The position numbers were made by a program, and so were the translations under genes. A stretch of DNA of 64,000 nt from positions 310,001-374,000 of the forward strand of contig NZ_JBITDV010000006.1 in the NCBI RefSeq assembly GCF_044454545.1, written 5' to 3'. How positions within the stretch are numbered: the stretch's first letter is position 1; each line of letters starts with the position of its first letter. Positions 22,775-31,660 of this stretch are shown here, piece by piece. The stretch comes from Cryptosporangium sp044454545 (lineage in GTDB: Bacteria > Actinomycetota > Actinomycetes > Mycobacteriales > Cryptosporangiaceae). The notes under the pieces were generated by a model, which did not search any database, was not told the DNA's origin, and saw only the letters and a list, made by a program, of their open reading frames with translations.

Positions 22775-23377
22775 TCATCGCGGAGTCTCCGAGCGGTAGG
22801 AGCGGCCGCGCTCGGGGCCGAGGCCGAAATAGTGGCGGAAGTTGTAGATGAGTGGGTCCCAGGCCGCCGGGTCGATGTGATCGGTGCCGGGAACGACCAG
22901 GCCCGGATCGGCGTGGACGACAAGGACGGCGGCTTCCACCACGAGGAAGTCGCCGGACGCGTCGGGCTGGACGCGCTGCGCCCGGGCCTCGAGCTGCAGC
23001 GGACACTGGGCAACCCGGGGCGGACGCACGCGCACCGACGGCTGCGGGTCCAGTCCGGCGGCGCGGAACTTGTCGGGCTCGTAGCGGCAACCCGCATGCT
23101 TGCCGTCGGGGACCGGGTTCCGTCCGGTGAGCGGCGCCAGCCGTTCCACGGCCGGCCAGAGCACCGCGGAGGGCAGGTTGAGGACGAGGTCGGGTCGCTC
23201 GACGAGGTTGCGGCCGGTCTGACCCTCGGACGCCAGCCCGAGGACGACGATCCGGCCGAGCGCCCAGGCCGACGACATCGGCGCGAGGTTGGCCGAGCCG
23301 TCGGGGTTCTCGGTGGTCAGCAGCACGACCGGGGTGCCGAAGTAGAGGACGTTCGGCCGGATCTGCAGCGAGGTCAT
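22775..23377 (-). CDS. Flavin reductase-like FMN-binding split-barrel protein
   Basis: A 200-residue protein: RPNVLYFGTPVVLLTTENPDGSANLAPMSSAWALG is the FMN-binding split-barrel start, followed by GQTGRNLVERPDLVLNLPS and AQCPLQLEARAQRV. Such proteins bind FMN and reduce flavin or bound substrates. The start codon is not preceded by a strong RBS. Free-standing on the minus strand; may supply reduced flavin to a partner monooxygenase, but the flavoprotein at 23834 has its own NAD(P)H site. Confidence 0.8.
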   Translation of the reverse strand: MTSLQIRPNVLYFGTPVVLLTTENPDGSANLAPMSSAWALGRIVVLGLASEGQTGRNLVERPDLVLNLPSAVLWPAVERLAPLTGRNPVPDGKHAGCRYEPDKFRAAGLDPQPSVRVRPPRVAQCPLQLEARAQRVQPDASGDFLVVEAAVLVVHADPGLVVPGTDHIDPAAWDPLIYNFRHYFGLGPERGRSYRSETPR

Positions 23378-23558
23378 CGCCCGATGCTAGGAGCCAGTTG
23401 GTTCGCCGAGCGTCGAAGCGAACGCCGTTGCGCCGGCTGTCACGGCCGACGGCCGCGCCATCGTGGCGGCGCAGAATGGCGACGAGCGGGCTACGACCCG
23501 GCTCGCACCCGGCCCGTTGCGTCAGCCGCCCGGTGCGTTCAGCCGCCCGGGGCGGCGG

Positions 23559-23702
23559 TCACGAGCGCGCTCCCGCTGTCTGTGCCTGCTTGGCGCGGCG
23601 GTGGCGCAGGTAGGCGGTGGCGCCGACGACCACGGCAGCGCCCAGCGGCGTGCTGGCGGCGATCCTCTTGACGACTGCGGCGCCCAGGAGTTTCTTCAGC
23701 AT
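23559..23702 (-). CDS. 47-residue single-pass membrane protein
   Basis: MLKKLLGAAVVKRIAAS begins a basic N-terminus, followed by a hydrophobic stretch PLGAAVVVGATAYL and a very basic LRHRRAKQ end. AAGGA lies 6 nt before the ATG. Such small membrane proteins are common in actinomycetes and their roles are mostly unknown. Confidence 0.6.
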   Translation of the reverse strand: MLKKLLGAAVVKRIAASTPLGAAVVVGATAYLRHRRAKQAQTAGARS

Positions 23703-23833
23703 GGGGATCCTTATCGCTTCGGTGGATATAGGCGTTGGTACCCATCCGCGGCGGAATGGAACAGTCGGTGGGGCCTGCACCGACGCGGTCGCCGAGCCCT
23801 CGGTGTGCCGATCGCGACGTGATTTCGGGCAGG

Positions 23834-25105
23834 TCACGAGGAAGCAGGAGCGTCCCGGTGGGGCGACGTCGGGTAGTCCTCGACGGCCATGGAGTTGTAC
23901 ACGCGGGCGCTGCTGGTGGCGAGACGGGCGAAGGCGCGCGCGGGGCCCGCGGGCAGCGCGGCGATCAGCCGGGCGCCCTGGGCCAGGCCCGTGACGCCCA
24001 GCCGGGACCTCGGGATCAGACGCCTCGCCGCGCTCAGCGCGACCTCCCGGCTGCCGCGCACGTGCCCGGCCATCACCCGCTCGTAGGCGGGAAAGGCGCG
24101 CTCGTGATCTCCGCCGGCCCGCGCCAGCTCGCCGGCGAGGACGTAGGCGCCCACGATGGCGAGGCTGGTGCTCCCCCCGACGGCCGGGCCGGGGCCGTAG
24201 CCCGCGTCGCCGACCAGCGTCACCCGCCCCCGGGACCAGCTGTCCATGCGGATCTGGGTGATCGAGTCGAAGTAGAACGCCGAGGTGCCGTCGAGTTCGG
24301 CCAGCCAGCCGTCCACGTCGGCGTGCAGGCCGGCGAACGCGCGGCGCAGGAGTTCCTTCTGGCGGGGCGCGTCGGTGTCGTGGTAGTCGATTTGCTGGTC
24401 GCTGCGGAACAGGAACAGCACCCGCGCGTCGTCGAGGTGCCGCGCGCCGTACACGCCGGCGGTGCGGCCGACCCCGACGTGGATGCGCAGCTCACCGTCG
24501 AGCCCCGCGGTGTCGGGCACGGCCAGCACCCCGAAGTGGGCCCCGGCGTAGCTGCCGAAGCGCGATTCGGCCCCGAAGACGAGCGCGCGCACCGCGGAGT
24601 GCGCGCCGTCCGCACCGACGACGAGGTCGAAGCGGCGCGGCGCTGCGTGGTCGAATCGCACCTCGCCGTCCGGTGAGACTGCGGCGCCGTCCGGTGAGAT
24701 CGCGGCGATCGAGTCGCCGAACACGTACTCGACGTCGTCACGAGTGGCGTCGTAGAAGATTTCGCTCAGGTCGTCGCGCATGATCTCGGCGTGCCGCTCC
24801 GACGTGGCGCTGAAGATCTTGGAGAGGTCCGCCCGCACGGGACGGCGCGCACCTTCCGGCCACAGCGTCAACCGATTCGAGCCGGTCGCCCGCTCCTCGA
24901 TGCGCGCGAGCACACCCATCTTCTCCGCGATGTCCATCGCGGGCCGGAACAGGTCGACGGCGTGGCCCCCGGTCCGGCGCAACGACGGCGCCCGCTCGAC
25001 GACCGTGACGGAGAAGCCGTTGCGGGTCAGCCAGTACGCCAGCACCGGTCCGGCGATACCCGCGCCGACGATGAGGATTCGCTGCCTGCCGCCAGAAGTA
25101 GTCAT
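23834..25105 (-). CDS. FAD-dependent monooxygenase (PHBH/TetX type)
   Basis: A 423-residue group A flavoprotein hydroxylase. GAGIAGPVLAYWL at residue 14 is the dinucleotide-binding motif, VGADGAHSAVR is the DG motif, and LVGDAGYGPGPAVGG is the GD motif. The middle beta-sheet domain holds the substrate. Family members hydroxylate aromatic compounds or inactivate antibiotics such as tetracyclines and rifamycins. A methyltransferase gene lies 93 bp upstream on the same strand, so the two may modify one compound. Substrate unknown. Confidence 0.85.
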   Translation of the reverse strand: MTTSGGRQRILIVGAGIAGPVLAYWLTRNGFSVTVVERAPSLRRTGGHAVDLFRPAMDIAEKMGVLARIEERATGSNRLTLWPEGARRPVRADLSKIFSATSERHAEIMRDDLSEIFYDATRDDVEYVFGDSIAAISPDGAAVSPDGEVRFDHAAPRRFDLVVGADGAHSAVRALVFGAESRFGSYAGAHFGVLAVPDTAGLDGELRIHVGVGRTAGVYGARHLDDARVLFLFRSDQQIDYHDTDAPRQKELLRRAFAGLHADVDGWLAELDGTSAFYFDSITQIRMDSWSRGRVTLVGDAGYGPGPAVGGSTSLAIVGAYVLAGELARAGGDHERAFPAYERVMAGHVRGSREVALSAARRLIPRSRLGVTGLAQGARLIAALPAGPARAFARLATSSARVYNSMAVEDYPTSPHRDAPASS

Positions 25106-25198
25106 GTGGCCACTCTCGCCACCGCGCCGCGCCGTCGTATTGGACGAATGTCCGCGTCCCGGAGCGTCTGGATCGTGTGGTCCTCGTCAGGTTCCGGG

Positions 25199-25993
25199 TC
25201 AGGCCGGGCAGTGGCCGGAGGCGCTCCGCGCCAGCGCGTCCAGAGAAAAACGTCCGGCCGGGGAACCGAGCCGGCGGAAGAGTTCCTCGCGCACCGCAGC
25301 GCGTTGCTCGTCGGACCGGCCGACGAGGTAGGAGCCGGCGGGTCCGATCCCGGCGAGGAATCCGGCCCAGAGCTCGTCGAACGAGGCATACGTCGAGCTC
25401 ACGGACAGGACCGTTTCCGTGACCTGGGTGAAACCGTTCGCGGTCAGCCACCCGGCGATCTCTCCCTCGCGTCCGAACCGGAGGGTTTGCGCTTCGTCCG
25501 GAGCAGCGGGGTCGATGGCCAGCGCCGCGTCCCAGAACACGCGGAGCATCTGCATACCTTCGGCGAAGTCCCAGGCCGAGGCGGCGACCACGCCGCCGGG
25601 CCGCACGACCCGGCGCAGCTCACCGGCGAAGGCGGTCGGGTCGGACACGAAGTGGATGACCAACTGGGCCAGCGCGCCGTCGAAGGCAGCGTCGTCGAAC
25701 GGGAGCTCTTCGGCGCGCCCTTCGCGGACGGTGACGCCCGGAAACCGTGCGCTGCACTCGGCGACGAAAGGAGGCGAGGGGTCGACGGCGGAAACCCGGG
25801 CGGGGCCGAGCCTGTCCACCAATACGCTGGTCAGCGCGCCGGGCCCACATCCGACGTCGAGCACGGACCAGTCCGGCCCGATCTCGGCGGAGTCGGCGAA
25901 CGGTTCGGCCAGCGAACGCGAGTAGCGACCCATGTAGCCGTCGTAGGCGACGCCGGTCGTCAGGAACGATCGAGCACCGTTCGGCGTGTTCAT
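25199..25993 (-). CDS. Class I SAM-dependent methyltransferase
   Basis: A 264-residue methyltransferase: VLDVGCGPGALTSVL is motif I, VDPSPPFV motif II, LPFDDAAFDGALAQLVIHFV the post-II region, and RVVRPGGVVAAS motif III. The C-terminal half is a helical cap. It is the ubiquinone/menaquinone-biosynthesis-like type often found on small-molecule substrates. First gene of a possible unit with the monooxygenase. Confidence 0.85.
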   Translation of the reverse strand: MNTPNGARSFLTTGVAYDGYMGRYSRSLAEPFADSAEIGPDWSVLDVGCGPGALTSVLVDRLGPARVSAVDPSPPFVAECSARFPGVTVREGRAEELPFDDAAFDGALAQLVIHFVSDPTAFAGELRRVVRPGGVVAASAWDFAEGMQMLRVFWDAALAIDPAAPDEAQTLRFGREGEIAGWLTANGFTQVTETVLSVSSTYASFDELWAGFLAGIGPAGSYLVGRSDEQRAAVREELFRRLGSPAGRFSLDALARSASGHCPA

Positions 25994-26097
25994 CGGCCAC
26001 CTCCGTACGTGATCCGGCGCCTGTGATCCTGGCAGGTCGCGGTGGAGTAGGCGAGGATCGGCGCCCGGCCCCGGCGGATACGTCCACCATTGTCGTC

Positions 26098-26514
26098 ATG
26101 ACATCGAGCGAGGTGTTCGCCGCAGCGGGCGTCGTGATCGCGGTCGCGGCTCTGACGGTTTCGGTCTATCAGTCCTGGCTGGCGCGCGACCACAATCGGC
26201 GCAGCGTACGTCCGGCGCTCGTGCTGGAAACCCGGTTCCGCGCCGGCGAAACCGCAGGGCTACGGCTGACCAGCGCCGGGCTGGGACCTGCCGTGCTCGT
26301 CCGCACGGCCGTGTGGGTGGACGGCTCGCTCATCGGGCCGTTCAACAAGAACACCGCGGACGTGGTCCGGGGTGAGCAGCGGCCGCGCCCCTCCGCGCAC
26401 ACCCTCGGCTCCCGCGCCGGGCGCGTTCTTCCCGTCGACCACGCCGAGGACCGGCGCCGTCGATCGGGTAGTCCTACTCATCCGCTGCGGTCCTCGTATC
26501 GGCACGATCGACGT
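26098..26514 (+). CDS. Membrane-anchored protein of unknown function, end possibly degraded
   Basis: The first 110 residues look real: a transmembrane segment (FAAAGVVIAVAALTVSVYQSWLARDH), then a beta-rich domain (VRPALVLETRFRAGETAGLRLTSAGLGPAVL, VWVDGSLIGPFNKNT). After RPSAHTLGSRAG the composition turns to Arg/Ser-rich and the frame continues without a stop directly into the next gene's ATG. Either the C-terminus has decayed by frameshift or the two parts form one 277-residue protein; I favour the former. Confidence 0.45.
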
Positions 26515-26931
26515 ATGACATCGACGGGAGTGCGCGGGCGGTCGCTGGTAGGGGTGGTCGCGGTGGTGCTGGCGACCGTGGCGACGTGGTGGGGCTGGTT
26601 GGGCTGGGACAACGAGTACCAGGTCGATCCGGTCACCGGGCAGGCGTCCGGGCCGTACGAGGCTTGGCAGGTGGTGGGGTGCGTGCTCTGCCTGATCGCC
26701 ATCGTCGTCCTCGGCGTGCTGACGCTGCGGCCTTGGCTGGCGCCGGCGGCGCTGACCGTGACGTTTTCCGGGGTTTGGTCGTGGTGGGCCGGTAGCACCG
26801 ACGACAGCGGGTTGTGGCTGGTCGGCGCGATCCTGGTCTTCGCTGGTCTGGCCTGGGGCTCGGCGGCGGTGAGCGTGCTCACCTGGCTCGGCAGCCGGGT
26901 CGTCCGACGGGAGTGGATCGCCCCGGCGTGA
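26515..26931 (+). CDS. Four-helix membrane protein
   Basis: A 138-residue membrane protein with segments LVGVVAVVLATVATWWGWLGW, AWQVVGCVLCLIAIVVLGVL, LAPAALTVTFSGVWSWWAG and GLWLVGAILVFAGLAWGSAAV. It lies in frame with the preceding gene. Rich in Trp, with conserved-looking NEYQVDPVTGQASGPYEAWQVV between helices 1 and 2, a layout seen in small actinobacterial membrane proteins of unknown function. Confidence 0.65.
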   Translation: MTSTGVRGRSLVGVVAVVLATVATWWGWLGWDNEYQVDPVTGQASGPYEAWQVVGCVLCLIAIVVLGVLTLRPWLAPAALTVTFSGVWSWWAGSTDDSGLWLVGAILVFAGLAWGSAAVSVLTWLGSRVVRREWIAPA

Positions 26932-26947
26932 GGCCGGGCGCGCTTCG

Positions 26948-27187
26948 TCAGGGTTCGTAGTCGTTCCATCCGCCGTTGTAAACCGGCTTGCTCTCGGGAT
27001 CGGCGTCGTGGCCGAGCCAGATGCGGACCCGCCAGTCGGCGCCGTCAGCGATCCAATTCGTCTGCACGAACCATTCGCCCAGAACGGAGGACGTGCGCTC
27101 ATCGGTCACGTGGGCCAGCCGCCGGACGACTCGCCAGTCGTAGTCGTAGTCGGAACACTCGATCTGGACGGTGTAGTCGGTGGCCAT
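26948..27187 (-). CDS. Small acidic hypothetical protein
   Basis: A 79-residue protein rich in aromatic and acidic residues (CSDYDYDWRVV, WFVQTNWIADGADWRVRIWLGH, YNGGWNDYEP). Composition is quite unlike an antisense shadow and more like a small folded protein. The start may be the ATG at 27187 or at 27196; GGAG lies 3 nt before the former. No family recognised. Confidence 0.55.
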   Translation of the reverse strand: MATDYTVQIECSDYDYDWRVVRRLAHVTDERTSSVLGEWFVQTNWIADGADWRVRIWLGHDADPESKPVYNGGWNDYEP

Positions 27188-27272
27188 GGGCTCCATAGTG
27201 GTGGGTACGCCGCGACGTGTCCCGGCCCGGCGGCAATTCGCCGATCACGGCCCGCCGCCGCGGGAGCGGAGA

Positions 27273-28349
27273 TCAGGGGCGGACGAGACCGCGGCCCGTG
27301 ACCAGCGGAAGGTCGAGGGCGGTCAGCAGGCCCGGCGCCGCGGCAACCACCGCGGGTACCGAGTTGACCAGGCGCATGGCGGTCGCCTTCAGCCCCGCGG
27401 TGTTGTGGTCGCCGTCGGCGGCCATCATCGTCATGTCGAGCGTGTAGTTCGGCTCTCCGGTGATGACCACCCGGTATCCGCCCTGGCCGGTCGGCTGCGG
27501 CCAGTCCGCGCCGAGGTCGGGACGCAGGCGGGTGACGTGTTCCAGGACGCACACCGCGCGGCCGTTGCGGACGCCACGGACCTCGAATCGCAGTGCGGCC
27601 GCGGTGCCCTTGGCGATCGATCCGGACGGGATGTCGAAGGCCTCCGGCGCGGGCAACCGGGTCCACGACTCCTCGACCGCGTCCAGTTCGACGTCCAGCC
27701 CGGCCGCCAGTTGCCGCACCACCGAACCCCAGGCGAAGCTCAGCACGCCCGGCCGCAACAGCATCGGGAGGTCGTCGTCGTCCACCGGCCGGCCGAACCC
27801 CATGATGTCGAACAGCACGGTCGGGTTGTCGTACGTGGAGTAGTCGAGGATCTCCAGGCAGCGGACCTCGTCGATCCGCTCGGAGATGCTGGTCAGCGTC
27901 AACGCCATCCAGTCGTTCGCCCAGCCCGGGTCGATGCCGTTGACCCAGAGCGACGCCCGGCCCTCCTCGGCCGCGGCGGCGATCGGCGCGAGCATGCCGT
28001 CGGGAATGACGCCGTACGGGTACTGCAGGAACACCGGTCCGGACGCGACGACGTTGATCCCGGCGCGGAGTAACCGGGTGAGGTCGCCGATCGCGTCCAT
28101 CAGCCGGTCGTCAGCCATCGCGGTGTAGACGACGCAGTCCGGCGCGAGCGCGATCAGCGCGTCGGCGTCGGTGGTCGCCGGTACGCCGAGCGGGGTGCGC
28201 AGACCGGCCAGCTCACCCGCGTCGCGTCCCTCCTTCGCCGGGTTGGACACGAAGACGCCGACCAGTTCCAGGTCGGGGCGGGCGTCGATACCGGCGATCG
28301 TGTGCCTGCCGACGTTGCCGGTGCTCCATTGCACTACCCGGTACGACAC
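27273..28349 (-). CDS. NAD(P)-binding dehydrogenase of the DapB-like / diaminopentanoate dehydrogenase type
   Basis: A 358-residue protein with an N-terminal dihydrodipicolinate-reductase-like Rossmann domain (YRVVQWSTGNVGRHTIAGI, ELVGVFVSNPAKEGRDAG) and a C-terminal domain with GIDPGWANDWMALTL. These actinobacterial proteins are often found in lipid or steroid catabolic loci but their substrates are mostly unknown. It follows the SDR gene by 12 bp and is likely co-transcribed from the promoter with the KstR-like site. Confidence 0.8.
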   Translation of the reverse strand: MSYRVVQWSTGNVGRHTIAGIDARPDLELVGVFVSNPAKEGRDAGELAGLRTPLGVPATTDADALIALAPDCVVYTAMADDRLMDAIGDLTRLLRAGINVVASGPVFLQYPYGVIPDGMLAPIAAAAEEGRASLWVNGIDPGWANDWMALTLTSISERIDEVRCLEILDYSTYDNPTVLFDIMGFGRPVDDDDLPMLLRPGVLSFAWGSVVRQLAAGLDVELDAVEESWTRLPAPEAFDIPSGSIAKGTAAALRFEVRGVRNGRAVCVLEHVTRLRPDLGADWPQPTGQGGYRVVITGEPNYTLDMTMMAADGDHNTAGLKATAMRLVNSVPAVVAAAPGLLTALDLPLVTGRGLVRP

Positions 28350-28361
28350 GTGGGGCTCCTT

Positions 28362-29147
28362 CTACAGGTCGGGGAGACCGAGATCCAGGTTGGGCTGACG
28401 CAAGCCGCCGTCGACCTCCAGCACGGTGCCGGTGAGGTAGCTGCCGGCCGGGGACGCGAGGAACACCACCGCGGCGGCGATGTCTTCCGGGGCCCCGAGG
28501 CGGCGCAGGGGAGTGTTCCGTTCCATCGTCGTACGGAGCTCGTCGTTTTCGAGAACGAGTTCTAACGCGGACGTGGCGACCGACCCGACCGCGATCGCGT
28601 TGACCCGGACGCGTGGCGCGAGATCGGCCGCGGCGAGTTTGGTGTAGTGGGCGAGCGCGGCCTTGGCGGTGCCGTAGGCGGCGTAACCGCGGGCCGGCAG
28701 GCGGCCCATGACCGAGGAGATGTTGACGATCGCGCCGTTGTGTTCGAGCAGCGCCGGGATCGCGGCGGTGGTGAGCGCGTGCGCGGTCGACACGTTGAAG
28801 CGGAACGCCGACTCCAGGCGGCGGACGCTCGTCTTCATCAGCGGCCGGGGCATCTCGCCGCCCACGTTGTTCACGACGAGGTCGAGGCGCCCGAACGCGT
28901 CGACGGCCCGTTCCGCGAGCGCGGGCGCGGCGTCGGGGTCGGACAGGTCGGCGACGACGATCTCGGCCTTGCGCCCGGTGGCGGCGATCTGGTCGGCCAC
29001 CGCCCGGAGCTGCTCTTCGGTGCGGGCGGTGATCAGCACGTCGGCGCCGGCCTCAGCCAGCCCGACCGCGGTGGCGGCCCCGATGCCCCGCCCGGCTCCG
29101 GTCACCACGGCCACCCGGTCATCCAGCCGAAACCGCTCCAGAATCAT
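28362..29147 (-). CDS. Short-chain dehydrogenase/reductase
   Basis: A 261-residue classical SDR: VTGAGRGIGAAT at residue 15 binds NAD(P), LVVNNVGG is the NNAG-like motif, INISSV-type VNISSV, and YAAYGTAKAALAH holds the catalytic Tyr-x-x-x-Lys. The C-terminus GTVLEVDGGL is standard. Start ATG at 29147 chosen for fit with family length. The site TGTAACAGGTTCTA sits 9 bp upstream, suggesting repression by a KstR-type TetR regulator. Confidence 0.87.
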   Translation of the reverse strand: MILERFRLDDRVAVVTGAGRGIGAATAVGLAEAGADVLITARTEEQLRAVADQIAATGRKAEIVVADLSDPDAAPALAERAVDAFGRLDLVVNNVGGEMPRPLMKTSVRRLESAFRFNVSTAHALTTAAIPALLEHNGAIVNISSVMGRLPARGYAAYGTAKAALAHYTKLAAADLAPRVRVNAIAVGSVATSALELVLENDELRTTMERNTPLRRLGAPEDIAAAVVFLASPAGSYLTGTVLEVDGGLRQPNLDLGLPDL

Positions 29148-29155
29148 GGCGGGAC

Positions 29156-29169
29156 TGTAACAGGTTCTA
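29156..29169. promoter_or_regulatory. KstR-like palindromic operator
   Basis: TGTAACAGGTTCTA fits the published KstR consensus TnnAACnnGTTnnA at every defined position. It lies between the SDR gene and the divergent hydrolase gene. Confidence 0.55.
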
Positions 29170-29261
29170 GAAGCGGTGATCGCCGCGTCGGGAGGACGCG
29201 ACGGGGGAAATGGCCGGATAGGTGGTTGAGTGGAACCACGTACTGTGCGAGGAGACGAGTG

Positions 29262-30181
29262 ATGACCGCAACGACGCCGGAGGGCGCGCCGGCCTGGTTC
29301 ACCGAGGCGCTGGCCGCCTCCGTGGAGCTCGGTGTCGTCGACGTCGACGGCACACCGATCCACTACCGCGCCTGGGCAAGCCCGGCGGCGACGAGAACAG
29401 CCGCGACGAGAACGGCATCGTGCTCGTGCACGGCGGCGCCGCGCACAGCCGCTGGTGGGATCACATCGCCCCGTTCCTGGCCGGCGACCGCCGCGTCGTC
29501 GCGCTCGACCTCTCCGGCCACGGCGATTCCGGACGCCGTACCGAGTACCGGATGGAGCTCTGGGCCGACGAGGTGCTGGCCGTGGCCGACAACGGTCAAG
29601 CCGGGCCGCACCCCCTGGTCATCGGCCACAGCATGGGCGGCATGGTCTCACTGACCGCCGCGCGCCTCCGCGGCACCGAGCTGGCCGGCGCGGTCGCCAT
29701 CGACACCCCGTTCTGGGACAACCTCCCGGAAGACACCGCGGCCAACGCCCAGCAGGCGTTCGGCCCGCTGCGCACCTACCCGACGCAGGAGGACGCGCTC
29801 CGCCGCTTCAAGCTGATCCCGCAGCAGGACGGCAACGTTCCCGCCGTCCTCGCCCACATCGCCGAGACCAGCCTCCGCGAGCGCGACCACGGCTGGTCGT
29901 GGAAGTTCGACCCGAACGTGTTCCGCGGCCGCACCACGCTCCGGACGCTCACGCTGCCACAGTGCCGGGTCGCGGTGTTCCGGGCCGAGCGCGGGCTCGT
30001 GCCTGCCGACATGGGCGAGCTGATCGCCGAGCGGATGGGACGGGTCGTCCCGGTGGTCGAGATCCCGTTCTCGGCGCACCACATCATGATCGACCAGCCG
30101 CTCAGCCTGATCACCGGCCTGCGCACGCTGCTCGCCGACTGGACCCACTCCGAGCCGCACAAACCGACCCCCGAGGCCTAA
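29262..30181 (+). pseudogene. Alpha/beta hydrolase with an apparent frameshift
   Basis: From the ATG at 29262 (GGAG 7 nt upstream) one frame gives AWFTEALAASVELGVVDVDGTPIHYRAW. The rest, GIVLVHGGAAHSRWWDHIAPFLAG, the nucleophile elbow GHSMGGMVS and the C-terminal SAHHIMIDQP His region, is in another frame. The switch is at the G-run 29374-29376: one extra G would join the two halves. This is either a true inactivating deletion or a sequence error. The intact protein would be about 306 residues. A nearby duplicated GACGAGAAC segment adds a short extra loop. Confidence 0.75.
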
Positions 30182-30202
30182 CACACGGGTTACCGTCGGG
30201 AG

Positions 30203-31660
30203 ATGGGCAAAGACGGCATCGATCTGATCGACGCCCTGCGGAGGGTCGTCGGCGCTGACCGCCTGTTCACTGACCCGCACGAGCTCCGCACGTACGAGTC
30301 CGACGGGCTGCTCCAGTACCGCGAGCTGCCCCGGGTGGCGGTGCTCCCCGGTAGCGGCGACGAGGTCCGCGCAATCGTAGAAATCTGCGCAAAAGCGCAA
30401 ATCCCTTGGGTCGCCCGCGGCGCCGGTTCGGGTCTCTCCGGTGGCGCACTTCCCGTCGCCGACGGCGTCCTCATCGTGTTGACCAGGCTCAACCGCATTC
30501 TGGAGGTCGACCTCGACAACGCCAGGGTCTGCGTGGAACCCGGCGTGACCAACGCCGCGGTGTCCGCGGCGGTCGGGCCGGACTTCTTCTATCCGCCGGA
30601 TCCGTCGTCCCAGATCGTGTGTTCGATCGGCGGGAACGTGGCCGAGAACTCCGGCGGGGCGCACTGCTTCAAGTACGGCTTCACCACGAACTACGTGACC
30701 GGGCTGGAAGTCGTGCTCACCGACGGCGAGGTCGTCCACCTCGGCGGCGCCGAACTCGACGCGCCCGGCTACGACCTGCTGGGTGCGTTCGTCGGGTCGG
30801 AGGGCACGCTCGGCGTCGCGACGAAGGTCTGGCTGCGCGTGGTGCCGTCGCCGGAGGCGATCCGGACGCTCGTCGCGTTCTTCGACTCGACGCACGCGGC
30901 CGGTGAGGCGGTCTCGGAAATCGTGCGGGCCGGTGTCGTGCCCGCGGCCATCGAGATGATGGACGCGGTGACGATCGACGCCGCCGAGCGGATGGCGCAC
31001 GCGGGGTACCCGGTCGGGCGGGGCGCGGCGCTGCTGGTCGAGCTGGACGGGGCCACGGACGAGTGCGAGGCCCTGTTCGACCAGGTCGTGAAGACTTGCG
31101 AGCGGTGCGGGTCGGACGACGTCCGGGTGAGCCGGGACGAGGCCGAGCGGGCACTGTTCTGGAAGACGCGCAAGGCCGCGTTCCCGGCCATGGGCCGGGT
31201 GTCGCCGAACTACTTCGTGCAGGACGGGGTCATTCCGCGCACGAAGCTGCCCGAGGTGCTGGAGCGGATCGAGAACCTGGCGTCCGACTACCGGCTGACC
31301 GTCGCGAACGTCTTCCACGCCGGGGACGGGAACCTGCACCCGCTCGTCTGCTACGACGGGCGGGTCGAGGGCGAGGCCGAGCGGGCCGAGGAGCTCGCGG
31401 GCGCGATCCTGCAGGTGTGCCTGGACGCGGGCGGGTCGATCACCGGTGAGCACGGCGTCGGTGTCGACAAGCGGAAGCACATGGCGAAGATGTTCGCCGC
31501 CGAGGACCTGGACGCGTTCCAGCGGCTGCGTTGCGCGTTCGATCCGCCGGGGCTGGCGAACCCGGGCAAGGTGATGCCGACTCCGCGGCTGTGCGGCGAG
31601 GTGCCCGGCCCGTACCGGCAGCACCCGATGGAGGCCGCCGGCCTGGCGGAGCGGTTCTGA
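30203..31660 (+). CDS. glcD: Glycolate oxidase FAD subunit (GlcD)
   Basis: A 485-residue FAD-linked oxidase. The PCMH-type FAD domain shows VARGAGSGLSGGALP, YPPDPSSQIVCSIGGNVAENSGG and GSEGTLGVATKVWLR; the C-terminal substrate domain shows NVFHAGDGNLHPLVCYD and ITGEHGVGVDKRKHM with the conserved His residues. It oxidises glycolate (or a related 2-hydroxy acid) to glyoxylate. First gene of glcDEF; the stop overlaps the glcE start (TGATG). Confidence 0.9.
   Translation: MGKDGIDLIDALRRVVGADRLFTDPHELRTYESDGLLQYRELPRVAVLPGSGDEVRAIVEICAKAQIPWVARGAGSGLSGGALPVADGVLIVLTRLNRILEVDLDNARVCVEPGVTNAAVSAAVGPDFFYPPDPSSQIVCSIGGNVAENSGGAHCFKYGFTTNYVTGLEVVLTDGEVVHLGGAELDAPGYDLLGAFVGSEGTLGVATKVWLRVVPSPEAIRTLVAFFDSTHAAGEAVSEIVRAGVVPAAIEMMDAVTIDAAERMAHAGYPVGRGAALLVELDGATDECEALFDQVVKTCERCGSDDVRVSRDEAERALFWKTRKAAFPAMGRVSPNYFVQDGVIPRTKLPEVLERIENLASDYRLTVANVFHAGDGNLHPLVCYDGRVEGEAERAEELAGAILQVCLDAGGSITGEHGVGVDKRKHMAKMFAAEDLDAFQRLRCAFDPPGLANPGKVMPTPRLCGEVPGPYRQHPMEAAGLAERF

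Noticed and set aside
26098..26931. Single 277-residue fusion membrane protein
   Set aside because: The central 40 residues have shadow-like Arg/Ser composition and the ATG at 26515 starts a self-contained four-helix protein; kept as two entries with the doubt stated.
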